Shown: positions 1 through 9,476, counted from the first letter of the stretch. The stretch: 64,000 nt of DNA from Prevotella sp. (GCA_022641735.1 JALCDQ010000002.1:1-64000); one strand, 5' to 3'. Notes: generated by a model from the letters alone, not told the origin. Numbers and translations are program-made.

Positions 1-165
1 AATACGTAACATATTTGTTATTTTATTTGTTTCTAATTTTCATTATTATTCATAGGAATTATGAAAGTTGAATGAGTTTACTCCCTTAAATAATCAAAAT
101 TCCGTATGCAAATTTACTCATTTTTAGCTTTATCTGCAAATAATGTTGTAATTTTGTAGTGTTTT

Positions 166-1341
166 ATGCGTCGATTTGAGATTATATGCACTTTGTTTGC
201 ACTTTTCCTTATGACAGGTTGTAAGGAAAAGAAAAGCACTCAACTTACTCCATGGGGCACACCGATGGCGCAAGAAAGCGATTCTGTAAAAACAGATTTC
301 CGATTGGATGACATTATTAATAATGGTGAACTCATTATGCTTACCCTCAATGGTCCTGAAAATTATTATGACTATCATGGGCATGGAATGGGCTTACAAT
401 ATATGCTGTGTGAAAAGTTTTGCCAGACAATAGGTGTATCTCTGCGTGTAGAAGTGTGTAGGGATACGATGGAAATGGTTTCTAAATTGAAAAAAGGAGA
501 GGGTGATGTTGTTGCTTTTGCCTTGCCAAAAACGATACGTAATGTCCTTTTTTGTGGTGCATATAATGAAGCAAAGACATCATGGGCAGTTGGTGAAGAG
601 AATAAAGAACTAGCTGATACATTGAACCATTGGTTTAAGCCTGGTCTAATAGCCCAAATCAAGAAGGAAGAAGAATGGATGTTTTCTTCACAAAGTATCG
701 TCCGTCACGTATATTCGCCCATGCTAAATCGTTCTGCAGGCATTATCTCCAACTATGACCATCTGTTCCAAAAATACTCTCCAGTGGCACGCTTTGATTG
801 GAGGCTTTTAGCTGCACAATGTTATCAAGAATCAACGTTTGATTCTAGGGCGCATTCATGGGCAGGGGCGTGTGGTTTAATGCAAATTTTGCCATCTACA
901 GCAGAGAGATTAGGTTTACCAGTAAGTCAAATTTATGAACCAGAAGCTAATATTGCCGCAGCTGCAAAATATATTAGTCAACTTGATTATAAATTCAATG
1001 ATGTGCATTCACGCTTAGACCGTATATACTTTATCTTAGCATCTTATAATGGCGGTTATAATCATATACGAGATGCCATGGCATTGACTAAAAAATATGG
1101 GCGTAATCCCTATATGTGGAGTGATGTTGAGCCTTTTGTCTTAAAACTACGTGAAGCTCAATATTACAACGATCCTATTGTGAGACATGGCTACATGCGC
1201 AGTGATGAAACTGTTGGCTATGTTCAGCGAATCAAAGCTCGTTGGAATGAATACAGAGGTGTTTCTGGTGGAGGCTTTTCGGGTTCATTTGGCTCGATGA
1301 CTCCTCAAAGAGCTACTAAAAGATATAGATTTCATATATAA
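166..1341 (+). CDS. MltF-like lytic murein transglycosylase lipoprotein
   Basis: A 391-residue predicted lipoprotein that should cleave the MurNAc-GlcNAc bond of peptidoglycan in the periplasm. The start is fixed by the signal peptide, which ends in the lipobox LMTGC with lipidated Cys19. The C-terminal half (about 205-345) is an SLT domain: CYQES supplies the probable catalytic Glu222, followed by AGACGLMQILPSTA and the later ASYNGG motif, all typical of Slt70/MltF-type enzymes. Residues about 45-165 resemble a shortened form of the solute-binding domain that precedes SLT in MltF; about 120 residues instead of the usual 200 or more. A TAnnTTTG box (TAATTTTG, 149-156) lies only 9 bp before the ATG, so the leader would be very short. 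The gene stands alone. Family assignment is firm; the regulatory meaning of the reduced binding domain is unknown. Confidence 0.87.
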   Translation: MRRFEIICTLFALFLMTGCKEKKSTQLTPWGTPMAQESDSVKTDFRLDDIINNGELIMLTLNGPENYYDYHGHGMGLQYMLCEKFCQTIGVSLRVEVCRDTMEMVSKLKKGEGDVVAFALPKTIRNVLFCGAYNEAKTSWAVGEENKELADTLNHWFKPGLIAQIKKEEEWMFSSQSIVRHVYSPMLNRSAGIISNYDHLFQKYSPVARFDWRLLAAQCYQESTFDSRAHSWAGACGLMQILPSTAERLGLPVSQIYEPEANIAAAAKYISQLDYKFNDVHSRLDRIYFILASYNGGYNHIRDAMALTKKYGRNPYMWSDVEPFVLKLREAQYYNDPIVRHGYMRSDETVGYVQRIKARWNEYRGVSGGGFSGSFGSMTPQRATKRYRFHI

Positions 1342-1595
1342 ACCTTTAAAACACTTATGAAGAAAAGAATTCTTAATAAAAGGGGAGTTATCACATTGTT
1401 TTCTAATTATTTATATATATTTATCATAATACGTATTATATTGAAAATATATCATTAATTACTTAGTTAAGAATACTGTAATAAATTGTGGTAAAATAGT
1501 TTGAAAGTAATCAGATTTCGAAAAATTTAATTGTTGAATAAATATAATATTATTAGAAAACCGAAGATAAGATTTCAGAATAATGCTTTGAATTT

Positions 1596-1680
1596 ATAAA
1601 AGGTATCTAATTGGTATATAAAAAGTATTCTTTTACATTCCTTTTAATAGCTTTGTACATAGTTAAAGGCTATCTTTTAA
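1596..1680. repeat. Four-unit 22-bp-period palindromic array, degenerate copy
   Basis: Four 19-bp units start at 1596, 1618, 1640 and 1662 with 3-bp spacers (tat, att, ata). They match the window-wide consensus GTAAAAGRYNRYCTTTTAC only loosely. Unit 3 begins CCTTTTAAT, exactly as unit 3 of the array at 53129 does, which suggests common descent. It lies 90 bp downstream of the stop codon of the YigZ gene, between two convergent genes. The rest of the 430-bp gap (1342-1770) is AT-rich and I see no gene or clear terminator in it. Confidence 0.7.
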
Positions 1681-1770
1681 AATTACAAATATAATTCATT
1701 GATTATCAAGATAATATTGATGATTTTCATGAATGAATGCAAAATCTGTTGAAAATCATAGCAATATTCA

Positions 1771-2355
1771 TCAAAAAGATAAATTTTTAAGACGTGTACG
1801 TAACTCTGTTAATTGGCTTTTAGGAATTGCAAGAGTTATTGAACAGGTATTATCAAAATGTTGGTTAACAATACGTGGATGCATGTCTTTAACGATATGC
1901 ATCACATCATTCATTAAGGGATATGCAAATTCATAGGTAATAGTCTCTTCTTGTTGTAATGTAATGATTTCCGCATTGGCAATAGCTTCAGCTGCAGCCG
2001 TGCGATATGCGACAATAAGACCACTTGTTCCTAAATTTATGCCACCATAATATCTGACAACAACTATCAAAATATCAGTAAGTTCATTTGAATTGATTTG
2101 TCCTAGAATTGGTTTTCCAGCGGTAGATGAAGGTTCTCCATCGTCATTTGCTCTAAAATTTTTGCGTTCTGGACCTAGCATGTATGCATAACAAACATGG
2201 CGTGCATCATAATATTTTTTGCGATAATCAGCCAAAATGTTTTTGACTTCATCCACCGTGGTTACATGATGAGCAAAAGCGAGGAACTTACTCCTTTTTT
2301 CGGAATAACATCCCTCGCCTATTTTTTGTGTTATAGTCTTATAGCTGTCGGTCAC
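1771..2355 (-). CDS. YigZ/IMPACT family protein
   Basis: A 194-residue protein of the UPF0029/IMPACT family. The N-terminal domain shows the family signature YYGGINLGTSGLIVAY (about residues 100-115) and the earlier DDGEPSSTAGKPIL stretch that is nearly invariant in YigZ. The C-terminal part (about 135-194) is the ferredoxin-like DUF1949-type domain, weakly conserved. Eukaryotic IMPACT affects Gcn2 signalling, and the bacterial role is not settled. Its ATG overlaps the stop codon of the upstream DUF1015 gene by 4 bp, so it is probably translationally coupled as the last gene of the serC-serA-DUF1015-yigZ unit. Length is near the usual 200 residues. Family confident, function not. Confidence 0.88.
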   Translation of the reverse strand: MTDSYKTITQKIGEGCYSEKRSKFLAFAHHVTTVDEVKNILADYRKKYYDARHVCYAYMLGPERKNFRANDDGEPSSTAGKPILGQINSNELTDILIVVVRYYGGINLGTSGLIVAYRTAAAEAIANAEIITLQQEETITYEFAYPLMNDVMHIVKDMHPRIVNQHFDNTCSITLAIPKSQLTELRTRLKNLSF

Positions 2356-3599
2356 GATAACTTATGAATAATCAATCCACTACGTAACTTAGGCTCAAAC
2401 CAAGTAGCTTTAGGAGGCATAATCTTCCCGCTGTCAGCTATGTCTATAATCTGCTTCATGCTTACAGGATATAAGGCAAGTGCCATTTTCATTTCTCCAC
2501 TATCTACACGACGCTTCAGTTCACTGAGTCCTCTGAGTCCTCCCACAAAGTCGATACGCTTATCACTACGTAAGTCCTTGATATTCAGAATTTCATCTAG
2601 TATCAAACGGGATGAAATATCTACATCAAGTACTCCAATCGGATCAGCATCATTGTAAGTGCCTGGCTTTGCCATCAGACTATACCAAACATGATCAAGG
2701 TATAATGAGAATTCATGTAAATGCTGTGGTTTATAATTATCAAGGCCTTTGGCTTCCACGATAAAGTTTTTCTTTAGCGCTTCAAGAAACTCTTTTGAAG
2801 TCAAGCCATTAAGGTCTTTAACGACGCGATTGTAGTCTAGAATCGTCAATTGTGAAGCTTGGAAGCATACTGCCATAAAGTAGTTATATTCTTCTTTGCC
2901 AGTATGATGTGGATTCTGTTTTGCCTTTTCTGCACCTACAAGTGCTGCAGCAGCAGAGCGATGATGACCATCTGCTATATACAAACTTGGCATTTTACGG
3001 AATTCTTCAGTAATTGTGGCAATGTCAGTTGCATCAGATATCACCCAAAATTGATGACGGAAACCATCTATAGATGCAATAAAATCATACTCAGGAATAG
3101 TTGTTGCATAGCGCATAAGCAACTCGTTAAGCACTGAATTATCTGGGTAGGCAAAGAAGACAGGCTCAATATTTGCATTGCATCCACGCACATGTTTCAT
3201 TCGGTCTTCCTCTTTATCACGGCGCGTAAGTTCGTGCTTCTTAATTACTCCTGTAAGATAATCATTGACATAGGCTCCAACTACAAGACCATATTGAGTC
3301 TTTCCGTTCATTGTTTGAGCGTATATATAATAATGTTCATCAGGGTCTTGCACAAGCCAACCTTCATCCTGAAACTTCTGAAACTGCTCTGCAGCACTCT
3401 TATAGACGCGAGGATCATATTCTGATGTGCCTGGTTCGAAATTGATTTCTGGTTTGATAATATGATATAGGCTCATTTCATCATCACCAGCTTCAGCACG
3501 AGCTTCTTCTGAATTCAGCACATCATAAGGACGACTCTCAACTTTTTCTACAAGATTTTTAGGAGGTCGAACACCTTTAAAAGGTTTGATAATAGCCAT
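2352..3599 (-). CDS. DUF1015 family protein
   Basis: A 415-residue cytoplasmic protein of the DUF1015 family, whose function is unknown. Visible family marks are the N-terminal IIKPFKGVRPP stretch, the RRDKEEDR segment around residue 130, and the YIADGHHRSAAAAL motif around residue 207, which looks like a metal or phosphate site because of its paired His and Arg. There is no signal peptide or membrane segment. It lies 73 bp downstream of serA, behind an intercistronic hairpin (3618-3656), and overlaps yigZ by 4 bp. Co-location with serC and serA suggests a link to serine or one-carbon metabolism, which is inference only. Confidence 0.85.
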   Translation of the reverse strand: MAIIKPFKGVRPPKNLVEKVESRPYDVLNSEEARAEAGDDEMSLYHIIKPEINFEPGTSEYDPRVYKSAAEQFQKFQDEGWLVQDPDEHYYIYAQTMNGKTQYGLVVGAYVNDYLTGVIKKHELTRRDKEEDRMKHVRGCNANIEPVFFAYPDNSVLNELLMRYATTIPEYDFIASIDGFRHQFWVISDATDIATITEEFRKMPSLYIADGHHRSAAAALVGAEKAKQNPHHTGKEEYNYFMAVCFQASQLTILDYNRVVKDLNGLTSKEFLEALKKNFIVEAKGLDNYKPQHLHEFSLYLDHVWYSLMAKPGTYNDADPIGVLDVDISSRLILDEILNIKDLRSDKRIDFVGGLRGLSELKRRVDSGEMKMALALYPVSMKQIIDIADSGKIMPPKATWFEPKLRSGLIIHKLS

Positions 3600-3617
3600 A
3601 TAAAATTCATTTAAACC

Positions 3618-3656
3618 CCTACCCTTTCCATAGAGTAAACAATGGAAAGGGCTAGG
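3618..3656 (-). terminator. Intercistronic hairpin between serA and DUF1015 gene
   Basis: A strong inverted repeat: CCTA plus CCCTTTCCAT pairs with ATGGAAAGGG and TAGG across a 10-nt loop, with one bulged C, giving 14 bp. On the minus strand it is followed by GGTTTAAAT rather than a long T run, so it could be a weak terminator, an attenuator or an mRNA stability element setting a lower level for DUF1015-yigZ than for serC-serA. Confidence 0.5.
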
Positions 3657-3672
3657 AATCGGTTAAAATCAT

Positions 3673-4590
3673 TTATTTATTAACTTGGAATTTGGTACAT
3701 CCATCCTTGAAGAATGCATTAATCTGCTTTGCAGCAGCAATACCGGCATTGATGTTGGCTTCTGCCGTCTGTGCACCCATTTTCTTTGGTGTAGAAAAAT
3801 AACGTCCTTCAAATTTCTGGAATTCAGCGTCAGCATCTGGTTTGATGTCCGTAATGTACTTCAAATCCTTACGCTCGTCAAGCAACTTGATAAGTTCCGG
3901 CTCATTAATCACTTCTTTACGGGCAGTATTAATCAAAATACCACCATTTTTCAACTGATTGACTGTACGATAATCGATACTATTAATAGTCTCAGGAGTT
4001 GCAGGTATATGCAAGCTCACGATATCGTTTGTCTGGAAAAGCTCATCCTGACTCTTTGCTGCTTTTACTCCAGCTGCCTCAATTACCTCAGCAGGACAGA
4101 ATGCATCATAAGCAGAAACTTCCATTCCAAAGCCTTTAGCAACACGAGCTACATTGCGGCCAACATTACCAAAAGCAAGAATACCAAGTTTTTTACCTTT
4201 CAATTCAGTGCCACTTTTACCATTATAGAAATTACGTACAGCATATACCAATAAGCCAAATACCAATTCTGCTACAGCATTTGAATTCTGACCAGGAGTG
4301 TTCTCAGCCACTACCTTATGGGCTGTAGCTGCTGCAAGGTCGATATTATCATATCCTGCACCTGCACGAACTACTATCTTCAGGTTCTTGGCAGCATCCA
4401 ACACCTCTGCATCCACTTTGTCTGAGCGGATTATCATGGCATCAACATCTTTTACAGCATCCAACAACTGAGCCTTATCCGTATATTTCTCGAGAATAGC
4501 AAGATGATTGCCAGCTTGCTCTATCTCTTTTTTAATGCCCTCAACTGCCTTTGGAGCAAAGGGCTTTTCTGTTGCAATTAATATTTTCAT
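3673..4590 (-). CDS. serA: D-3-phosphoglycerate dehydrogenase
   Basis: A 305-residue NAD-dependent 2-hydroxyacid dehydrogenase, the short (type III) form without an ACT or ASB regulatory domain, so serine feedback through ACT is not expected. It oxidises 3-phosphoglycerate to 3-phosphohydroxypyruvate, the first step of serine synthesis. The NAD-binding Rossmann motif is at KLGILAFGNVGRNVA (about residues 133-147), the catalytic Arg in NTARKE, and the C-terminal motif reads TPKKMGAQTAEA, where most family members have a catalytic His. Lys at this place is known in a subset of type III enzymes. It lies 18 bp downstream of serC, whose product uses its product, so the two are surely one operon. 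The assignment is firm. Confidence 0.93.
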   Translation of the reverse strand: MKILIATEKPFAPKAVEGIKKEIEQAGNHLAILEKYTDKAQLLDAVKDVDAMIIRSDKVDAEVLDAAKNLKIVVRAGAGYDNIDLAAATAHKVVAENTPGQNSNAVAELVFGLLVYAVRNFYNGKSGTELKGKKLGILAFGNVGRNVARVAKGFGMEVSAYDAFCPAEVIEAAGVKAAKSQDELFQTNDIVSLHIPATPETINSIDYRTVNQLKNGGILINTARKEVINEPELIKLLDERKDLKYITDIKPDADAEFQKFEGRYFSTPKKMGAQTAEANINAGIAAAKQINAFFKDGCTKFQVNK

Positions 4591-4608
4591 TTGAATTTTG
4601 TGCTTAAA

Positions 4609-5676
4609 TTAAATTGTTTTTTCAAAGTCCTGCATAGCTTTAACCAAGGCATTTACTCCTTCAATGGTCTGAGCATTATAGCAAGATGCACGGAATCCAC
4701 CTACAGAACGATGGCCCTTAATACCAACCATGCCTCTTTCTGTAGCAAAATCAAAGAATGGTTGCTCAAGGTCTTTGTATTCTTCATTCATCACAAAGCA
4801 GAGATTCATCACTGAACGATCTTCCTCTTTCACCGTTCCATGGAAGAGCTTATTGCGGTCAACTTCATCATAGATGATTTTTGCACGCTCTAAAGCTCTA
4901 CGATTCATTTCTTCAACACCACCTTGAGCCTTCACCCAACGCATGGTTTCAAGCAATGAATAAATTGGTACAACTGGAGGTGTGTTGAACATAGAACCTT
5001 TATCCACATGGGTACGATAATCGATCATTGTCGGCAATTCACGAGGAGCCTTGCCAAGCATATCATTTTTAACGATAACTACCGTGACACCTGCCATTGA
5101 CATATTCTTTTGGGCACCTGCATAGATAGCGGTATATTTAGATACATCTACAGGGCGTGACATGATATCAGAACTCATATCTGCAATCAATGGAACGTTG
5201 ACATCAAAATCTTTGCGATATTCAGTTCCATAGATTGTATTATTAGTGGTGATATGCAGATAATCAGCATCTGCTGGCACTGTAAAATGCTTTGGATAAT
5301 AAGTGTAGTTAGCATCAGCAGAAGAAGCAACCTCTACGACTTCACCAAAGTGCTTGGCTTCTTTAAGAGCCTTTTTAGCCCATGTGCCTGTATTCAGATA
5401 AGCAGCCTTCTTGATAAGAAAATTAGCAGGAATCTGCATGAACTGAAGAGATGCACCACCTCCAAGGAAAATCACAGAATAACCCTCTGGGATATCGAGC
5501 AACTCCTTGATCAAAGCTACAGCTTCATCAACTACTGGTTGGAAATACTTAGCACGATGGCTGATTTCCATTAAAGACAAACCTGTACCATTGAAATCCA
5601 AAATTTGTTTTGCCGTGTTTTCAATCACTTCTCTAGGAAGCATTGAAGGACCTGCATTAAAATTATACTTCTTCAT
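4609..5676 (-). CDS. serC: Phosphoserine aminotransferase
   Basis: A 355-residue PLP-dependent class V aminotransferase that converts 3-phosphohydroxypyruvate and glutamate to phosphoserine; it can also serve in pyridoxine synthesis. The N-terminus [11 protein letters not shown] is the SerC signature, and [11 protein letters not shown] near residue 193 holds the PLP-binding Lys. The C-terminal [15 protein letters not shown] is also diagnostic. Length is normal for the family (about 360). It is the first gene of the serC-serA-DUF1015-yigZ transcription unit and has a promoter-like pair just upstream (5708-5738). No serB is seen in the window. Confidence 0.95.
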   Translation of the reverse strand: MKKYNFNAGPSMLPREVIENTAKQILDFNGTGLSLMEISHRAKYFQPVVDEAVALIKELLDIPEGYSVIFLGGGASLQFMQIPANFLIKKAAYLNTGTWAKKALKEAKHFGEVVEVASSADANYTYYPKHFTVPADADYLHITTNNTIYGTEYRKDFDVNVPLIADMSSDIMSRPVDVSKYTAIYAGAQKNMSMAGVTVVIVKNDMLGKAPRELPTMIDYRTHVDKGSMFNTPPVVPIYSLLETMRWVKAQGGVEEMNRRALERAKIIYDEVDRNKLFHGTVKEEDRSVMNLCFVMNEEYKDLEQPFFDFATERGMVGIKGHRSVGGFRASCYNAQTIEGVNALVKAMQDFEKTI

Positions 5677-5707
5677 TACCGAATAATTTAAAATTTATAT
5701 TTTGTTG

Positions 5708-5738
5708 CAAATTACATCTTATATTTGAAATAACCAAA
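5708..5738 (-). promoter_or_regulatory. Promoter of the serC operon
   Basis: Read on the minus strand, TTTG (5738-5735) is followed after 20 bp by TAATTTG (5714-5708), a one-base-short version of the Bacteroidota -7 box TAnnTTTG. Transcription would start about 30 bp before the serC ATG. It lies within the 77-bp gap after the helicase gene. Confidence 0.5.
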
Positions 5739-5753
5739 TTTTTAAGCGAGAAT

Positions 5754-7079
5754 TTACCGAACTTCCTCAAAAATCGTCTTTATTCCCTTGATTTTCTGCC
5801 CTAAGGTCAATTTCAAGACTTGAGAAAGTTTAGATCTCGTCACTGCTACATATGCATAATGTTCCTTAACATCTATCTGTCCGATGTCATCATTTGTTAG
5901 ATTGGCCTTCTTGCAAAGGAATCCCACAATATCCATTTTTGAGATTTTATCCTTTTTACCTTTGCCAATATAGAGAGTGGCTTTTTGAGAGACAGGCAAC
6001 GGCTTTTCACCTTCCTTATAACGATAAAGTGGAACACTTTTAGATACATATTGCGGAACATCCTCTTCAGGGCCTAAGATAAAGAAGCTTCTGCCCTTAG
6101 CTTCCCAACGGGCAGTGCGCCCTACCCTATGGATATATCCGTCCTCACTTTCAGGCAAATGATAATGGATAATATTCTCAATATCAGGAATATCGAGGCC
6201 TCTTGATGCCAAATCTGTGCTTACAAGAATATTGGCACTACCATTAGAAAACTTATAAAGTTGGTCTTCGCGCATTTTCTGATCCATTCCTCCATGGAAA
6301 TTGCTTATAGTGAAGCCTTCATCACGAAGATAGTCTGCTATACGTTGCACGCTTTCCCGATAATTCACAAATACGATACTCGAGGCGTTTCCAATGTCAA
6401 GAAGCAACTCCTTAAGCGTCTTGAGTTTGTCTTTTTCGGGGCTCAACACCTTATATACATTGATACGTTCTGGTACTTGCTCTTCATCGGTCAAGTAATT
6501 GAGTGTTGTAAAATGAGGGTTGAGAATATGCTGTTCTTTCATTTCCTCTGCGGGTGTTGCAGAAAGCAATATCTGCCGGGCATTTGACGGGAGCCTGTCA
6601 ATGAGGGCTTTCATTTCATCATGGAATCCCATTTCCAGACATTTGTCAAATTCATCGATAATTATCCAACGTATATGGTCGGCAATAATATTGCCTTTAT
6701 CGAGATGGTCATTCAGACGTCCTGGCGTTCCAAATATCACTTGAGGCATAAGTTTGCGAAGAATGAGATGCTCATCCATCGTAGCTCTACCCCCATAACA
6801 AGCGCATGTTCGTAGGCCTGTACCCATATCTTTTAATACGGTTGCTGACTGCAAGGCTAATTCCCGTCCTGGCACAATAATCAGAGCTTGAACTTCATCT
6901 GAAGAACTGTCTATCTGTTGAGTAAGCGGAAGCAAATAAGCAAGTGTCTTTCCTGAACCTGTTGGTGAAAGCAAAATCAGATTGTCATTGCTCTCAAGGA
7001 ATGCACTTGAAGTAGCCTCTTGCATTTCATTCAACTCTTCAATGTGGAGTTTCTGTAATATTTCGTCTTTATTTCTCAT
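5754..7079 (-). CDS. DEAD-box RNA helicase, DbpA-like
   Basis: A 441-residue ATP-dependent RNA helicase. Motif I is SPTGSGKT, motif Ia PGRELA, motif II reads DEFD instead of DEAD, motif III is SATP, and motif VI is HRVGRTAR. The last about 75 residues (from about 368) form a small RNA-binding domain like that of DbpA (KMDIVGFLCKKANLTNDDIG ... YAYVAV), which in E. coli targets 23S rRNA helix 92 during 50S assembly. A similar ribosome role is inferred here. The ATG overlaps the stop of the upstream TPR gene by 4 bp, so it ends an operon of three TPR genes and a helicase, an unexpected partnership of secreted and cytoplasmic proteins. Confidence 0.9.
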   Translation of the reverse strand: MRNKDEILQKLHIEELNEMQEATSSAFLESNDNLILLSPTGSGKTLAYLLPLTQQIDSSSDEVQALIIVPGRELALQSATVLKDMGTGLRTCACYGGRATMDEHLILRKLMPQVIFGTPGRLNDHLDKGNIIADHIRWIIIDEFDKCLEMGFHDEMKALIDRLPSNARQILLSATPAEEMKEQHILNPHFTTLNYLTDEEQVPERINVYKVLSPEKDKLKTLKELLLDIGNASSIVFVNYRESVQRIADYLRDEGFTISNFHGGMDQKMREDQLYKFSNGSANILVSTDLASRGLDIPDIENIIHYHLPESEDGYIHRVGRTARWEAKGRSFFILGPEEDVPQYVSKSVPLYRYKEGEKPLPVSQKATLYIGKGKKDKISKMDIVGFLCKKANLTNDDIGQIDVKEHYAYVAVTRSKLSQVLKLTLGQKIKGIKTIFEEVR

Positions 7080-8272
7080 TTTTTCAATAAATGGTCTATT
7101 TCATCAAATTCCTTTCCCATATTCAGATTGAGATAGATAGTATATAATGGTACCCCCCAACGCGTTTGGCTATTGGGTTCCAAAGCTCGGTATTTCTCCA
7201 AATAAGGCAAAGCCTTTCTGTAAAAAGTCAATATTCTGTTTCTGTATTTGAGAGAGTTTTGTGTATTTTTACTAAGTTCAACAGCTTGATTAAAGTAGCC
7301 TAATCCAGCATTCAGATAGGCTTCATTCATCGTGGAATCAGCCTTTAGGAGGTCATTGCAAATATTTATACACTCTGTATATTTTTCTGTATTGAGAAGT
7401 ACAGAGCTTTTCATAAGTAAGAAGATATGGTCGGTCGAATCAGCTTTCAGTGCTAAATCACAAGCTCCCATGGCTTTATCCCATTGCTTATGTTGAGAAT
7501 AATACTCTATGAGACGAGGGAAAAAGAAGGGAAACTTAGGATATTTTCGAAAACCTTCCTCCAAAATCTGCAAATATCGGTCAGAGTCTTTCTCTAGTTT
7601 ATAAGTTTCTGCAAGATATTGAAGCATTAAATGATAGTGCTGCTTATCCTTCAAAGCCAGATAAGTGTGGTGAAGTGTAGCTTTTTTATCTTTCATCTTA
7701 TACCCGCAATAAACTGCCCAATATGCAGCGGTTGACATCAGAGTGTCGTTTTCATTATATTTGAAATCGGCAAAAAGAGGTTGTATGCCACATTCAATAT
7801 AGGTATCGAAAAAGCTATATGCATCATTGTACTTCTGCTTTGAAATAAAATAAGTTCCGCCATTATAGAGATTACGGCGATAAATGTTGAGATATAAAGC
7901 ATTCTTCTTGCGATATTCGATCTCTACGCGCCCTCTCTTATTGGGCTTCATCTCTACAGAATCAAGGCCTTCAGCAGTGTCAAACATTCTTTTAGCAACA
8001 TTGAAAAGAGCTGCTGTATCGTATTTTTGTTTCAGATAAAGTTTCTCATTACCTGCCTCATATTGTGCTTTTTGAGCATCCAAAAGAGTCAGCCATATTT
8101 TTTTATTGTCTTTATTTGTCGAGTCTTTGAGTAATTTTGTCATCAAATCCTCTGCTTTATCAAAGTCTTTTCCTGATATTATGTAGTCTTTTGCTTTTGT
8201 TATATCTTTTTTTTGAGCACACATGCCCACTGTGAACATTAGAAATATAAGTATATTTATTATCCTTCTCAT
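7076..8272 (-). CDS. Secreted TPR protein, paralogue 1
   Basis: A 398-residue protein with an N-terminal signal peptide (about 1-19, ending MCAQ) and repeated helical pairs of the tetratricopeptide type, clearest at about 205-330 (WDKAMGACDLALKADS, YTECINICNDLLKADS). Repeat 2 positions such as A8 and A20 are visible. It shares with the next two upstream genes a C-terminal signature W-x-x-PLY-x-x-Y and a mid-protein segment around PNKRGRV, so the three are tandem paralogues. It starts 5 bp after the neighbour's stop and overlaps the helicase gene by 4 bp. Function unknown; TPR proteins of this kind usually scaffold envelope complexes. Confidence 0.75.
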   Translation of the reverse strand: MRRIINILIFLMFTVGMCAQKKDITKAKDYIISGKDFDKAEDLMTKLLKDSTNKDNKKIWLTLLDAQKAQYEAGNEKLYLKQKYDTAALFNVAKRMFDTAEGLDSVEMKPNKRGRVEIEYRKKNALYLNIYRRNLYNGGTYFISKQKYNDAYSFFDTYIECGIQPLFADFKYNENDTLMSTAAYWAVYCGYKMKDKKATLHHTYLALKDKQHYHLMLQYLAETYKLEKDSDRYLQILEEGFRKYPKFPFFFPRLIEYYSQHKQWDKAMGACDLALKADSTDHIFLLMKSSVLLNTEKYTECINICNDLLKADSTMNEAYLNAGLGYFNQAVELSKNTQNSLKYRNRILTFYRKALPYLEKYRALEPNSQTRWGVPLYTIYLNLNMGKEFDEIDHLLKK

Positions 8273-8277
8273 ATTTT

Positions 8278-9375
8278 TTAGTTCTTAATTAATTTCTTTA
8301 TCTCTTCAGCCCGTTTGTCTTCAAGTACATTATAAACTTGATATAACGGGAATGCCCAACTGACAGTTTTTTGTTCTGGATCTATGCGTTTTGATTTCTC
8401 AAAATAATCTTTGGCATGAGTGAGAATAGTAATGAGTCCTTGTCTCTTGTCTTTTGACAACTGTTTGTCGGCTTTAATTATACTGTCTTTCTTCTCTTGA
8501 ACTTGCGAGCAATAGCTGATGCCTATATTATATAACGCCGGAACAAAGGTAGTATCAATCTTTTCAGCACATTTAAAAGCACTAATAGCATCTTCCCAAT
8601 GATGGTCTTTCATTTCCATTTCGCCTTTGATGCCCCATACAAACTTATTATTCGGATACTTTTGAAGTTCATCATCGACAAATTGTCCAAGCTCTTTACG
8701 ATGTCCTGGCGTTTGAAAATATTCTATTAACTTCCGTCTGTAATTTTGATTATCAGGGGCTTTATCATGGAGTTCAAGCAATGCAATGACATATTTCAAA
8801 GAATCAGTATGAGTACACATTTTCTGCTGCATGCAGTTTACTTTTACCTCAGCTGCCCCTTGAGCATAGTCTTCAAATTGCAGAGCTATGTCGGCATATT
8901 GGTCAGCTTTGTTATAATTCTTCATTCCATAAGCAAGTAGGCTGGCATCGTATGCAGCCAGACCTAATTTTGGAGAATACTTATCGAATAAAGGATTATC
9001 GGAAGTATTAATGTATAACTCATAAAATTGTAATGCCTTCTTATAATGATGACTATTTGCCTCAGATATTCCAGCATCCACTAATGTCTCTCTAACAGGA
9101 CTAACTCTTATTGAATTTTCGTTGCGGAACAGCGGTTTAACTCTACTTTTCTTATCAGGCATGCCGTCATACTTTTCACAAAGTACTGCGGTTTTTACTA
9201 ATTCTTCAGCCGTCTTATAGTAAGTATTCGAGTCTTTTAAACTAGTTAATTGCACAAGAAGTGTCGACAATTTACGATTCAAACTCTCGGCTATATTGTG
9301 ATTCTTCACAACTTGTGCCTGAGCTTGAAAAGAGATTGCGATAAAGAATATCTGTAGAAAGATATTTTTTCTCAT
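8278..9375 (-). CDS. Secreted TPR protein, paralogue 2
   Basis: A 365-residue secreted protein. I place the start at the ATG at 9375 because MRKNIFLQIFFIAISFQAQAQ is a complete signal peptide; an in-frame ATG at 9420 would put 15 non-signal residues in front. TPR-like helical pairs lie at about 105-135 (YKKALQFYELYINTSDN) and 245-275 (WEDAISAFKCAEKIDT). The segment CEKYDGMPDKKSRVKP closely matches CEKYDIMPNEKGKVKP in paralogue 3, and WAFPLYQVY near the C-terminus is the shared end motif. About 100 bp separate it from paralogue 3. No known function. Confidence 0.75.
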   Translation of the reverse strand: MRKNIFLQIFFIAISFQAQAQVVKNHNIAESLNRKLSTLLVQLTSLKDSNTYYKTAEELVKTAVLCEKYDGMPDKKSRVKPLFRNENSIRVSPVRETLVDAGISEANSHHYKKALQFYELYINTSDNPLFDKYSPKLGLAAYDASLLAYGMKNYNKADQYADIALQFEDYAQGAAEVKVNCMQQKMCTHTDSLKYVIALLELHDKAPDNQNYRRKLIEYFQTPGHRKELGQFVDDELQKYPNNKFVWGIKGEMEMKDHHWEDAISAFKCAEKIDTTFVPALYNIGISYCSQVQEKKDSIIKADKQLSKDKRQGLITILTHAKDYFEKSKRIDPEQKTVSWAFPLYQVYNVLEDKRAEEIKKLIKN

Positions 9376-9476
9376 GACAACTAATTTATTTAAATAAAGA
9401 AGTAAGGAAGTCGGCAACATGGAAGTAGTCTACTTCCCTACTCTTATTAATTGATTTATCAAAAATTATATAGTAA

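Noticed and set aside
1733..1936. Plus-strand frame of 67 codons
   Set aside because: Most of it lies antisense to the YigZ gene, whose family motifs are clear; no promoter precedes it.
3685..4254. Plus-strand frame of 189 codons antisense to serA
   Set aside because: A shadow frame opposite a well-conserved gene; its translation is rich in Cys, Ile and Phe without any domain.
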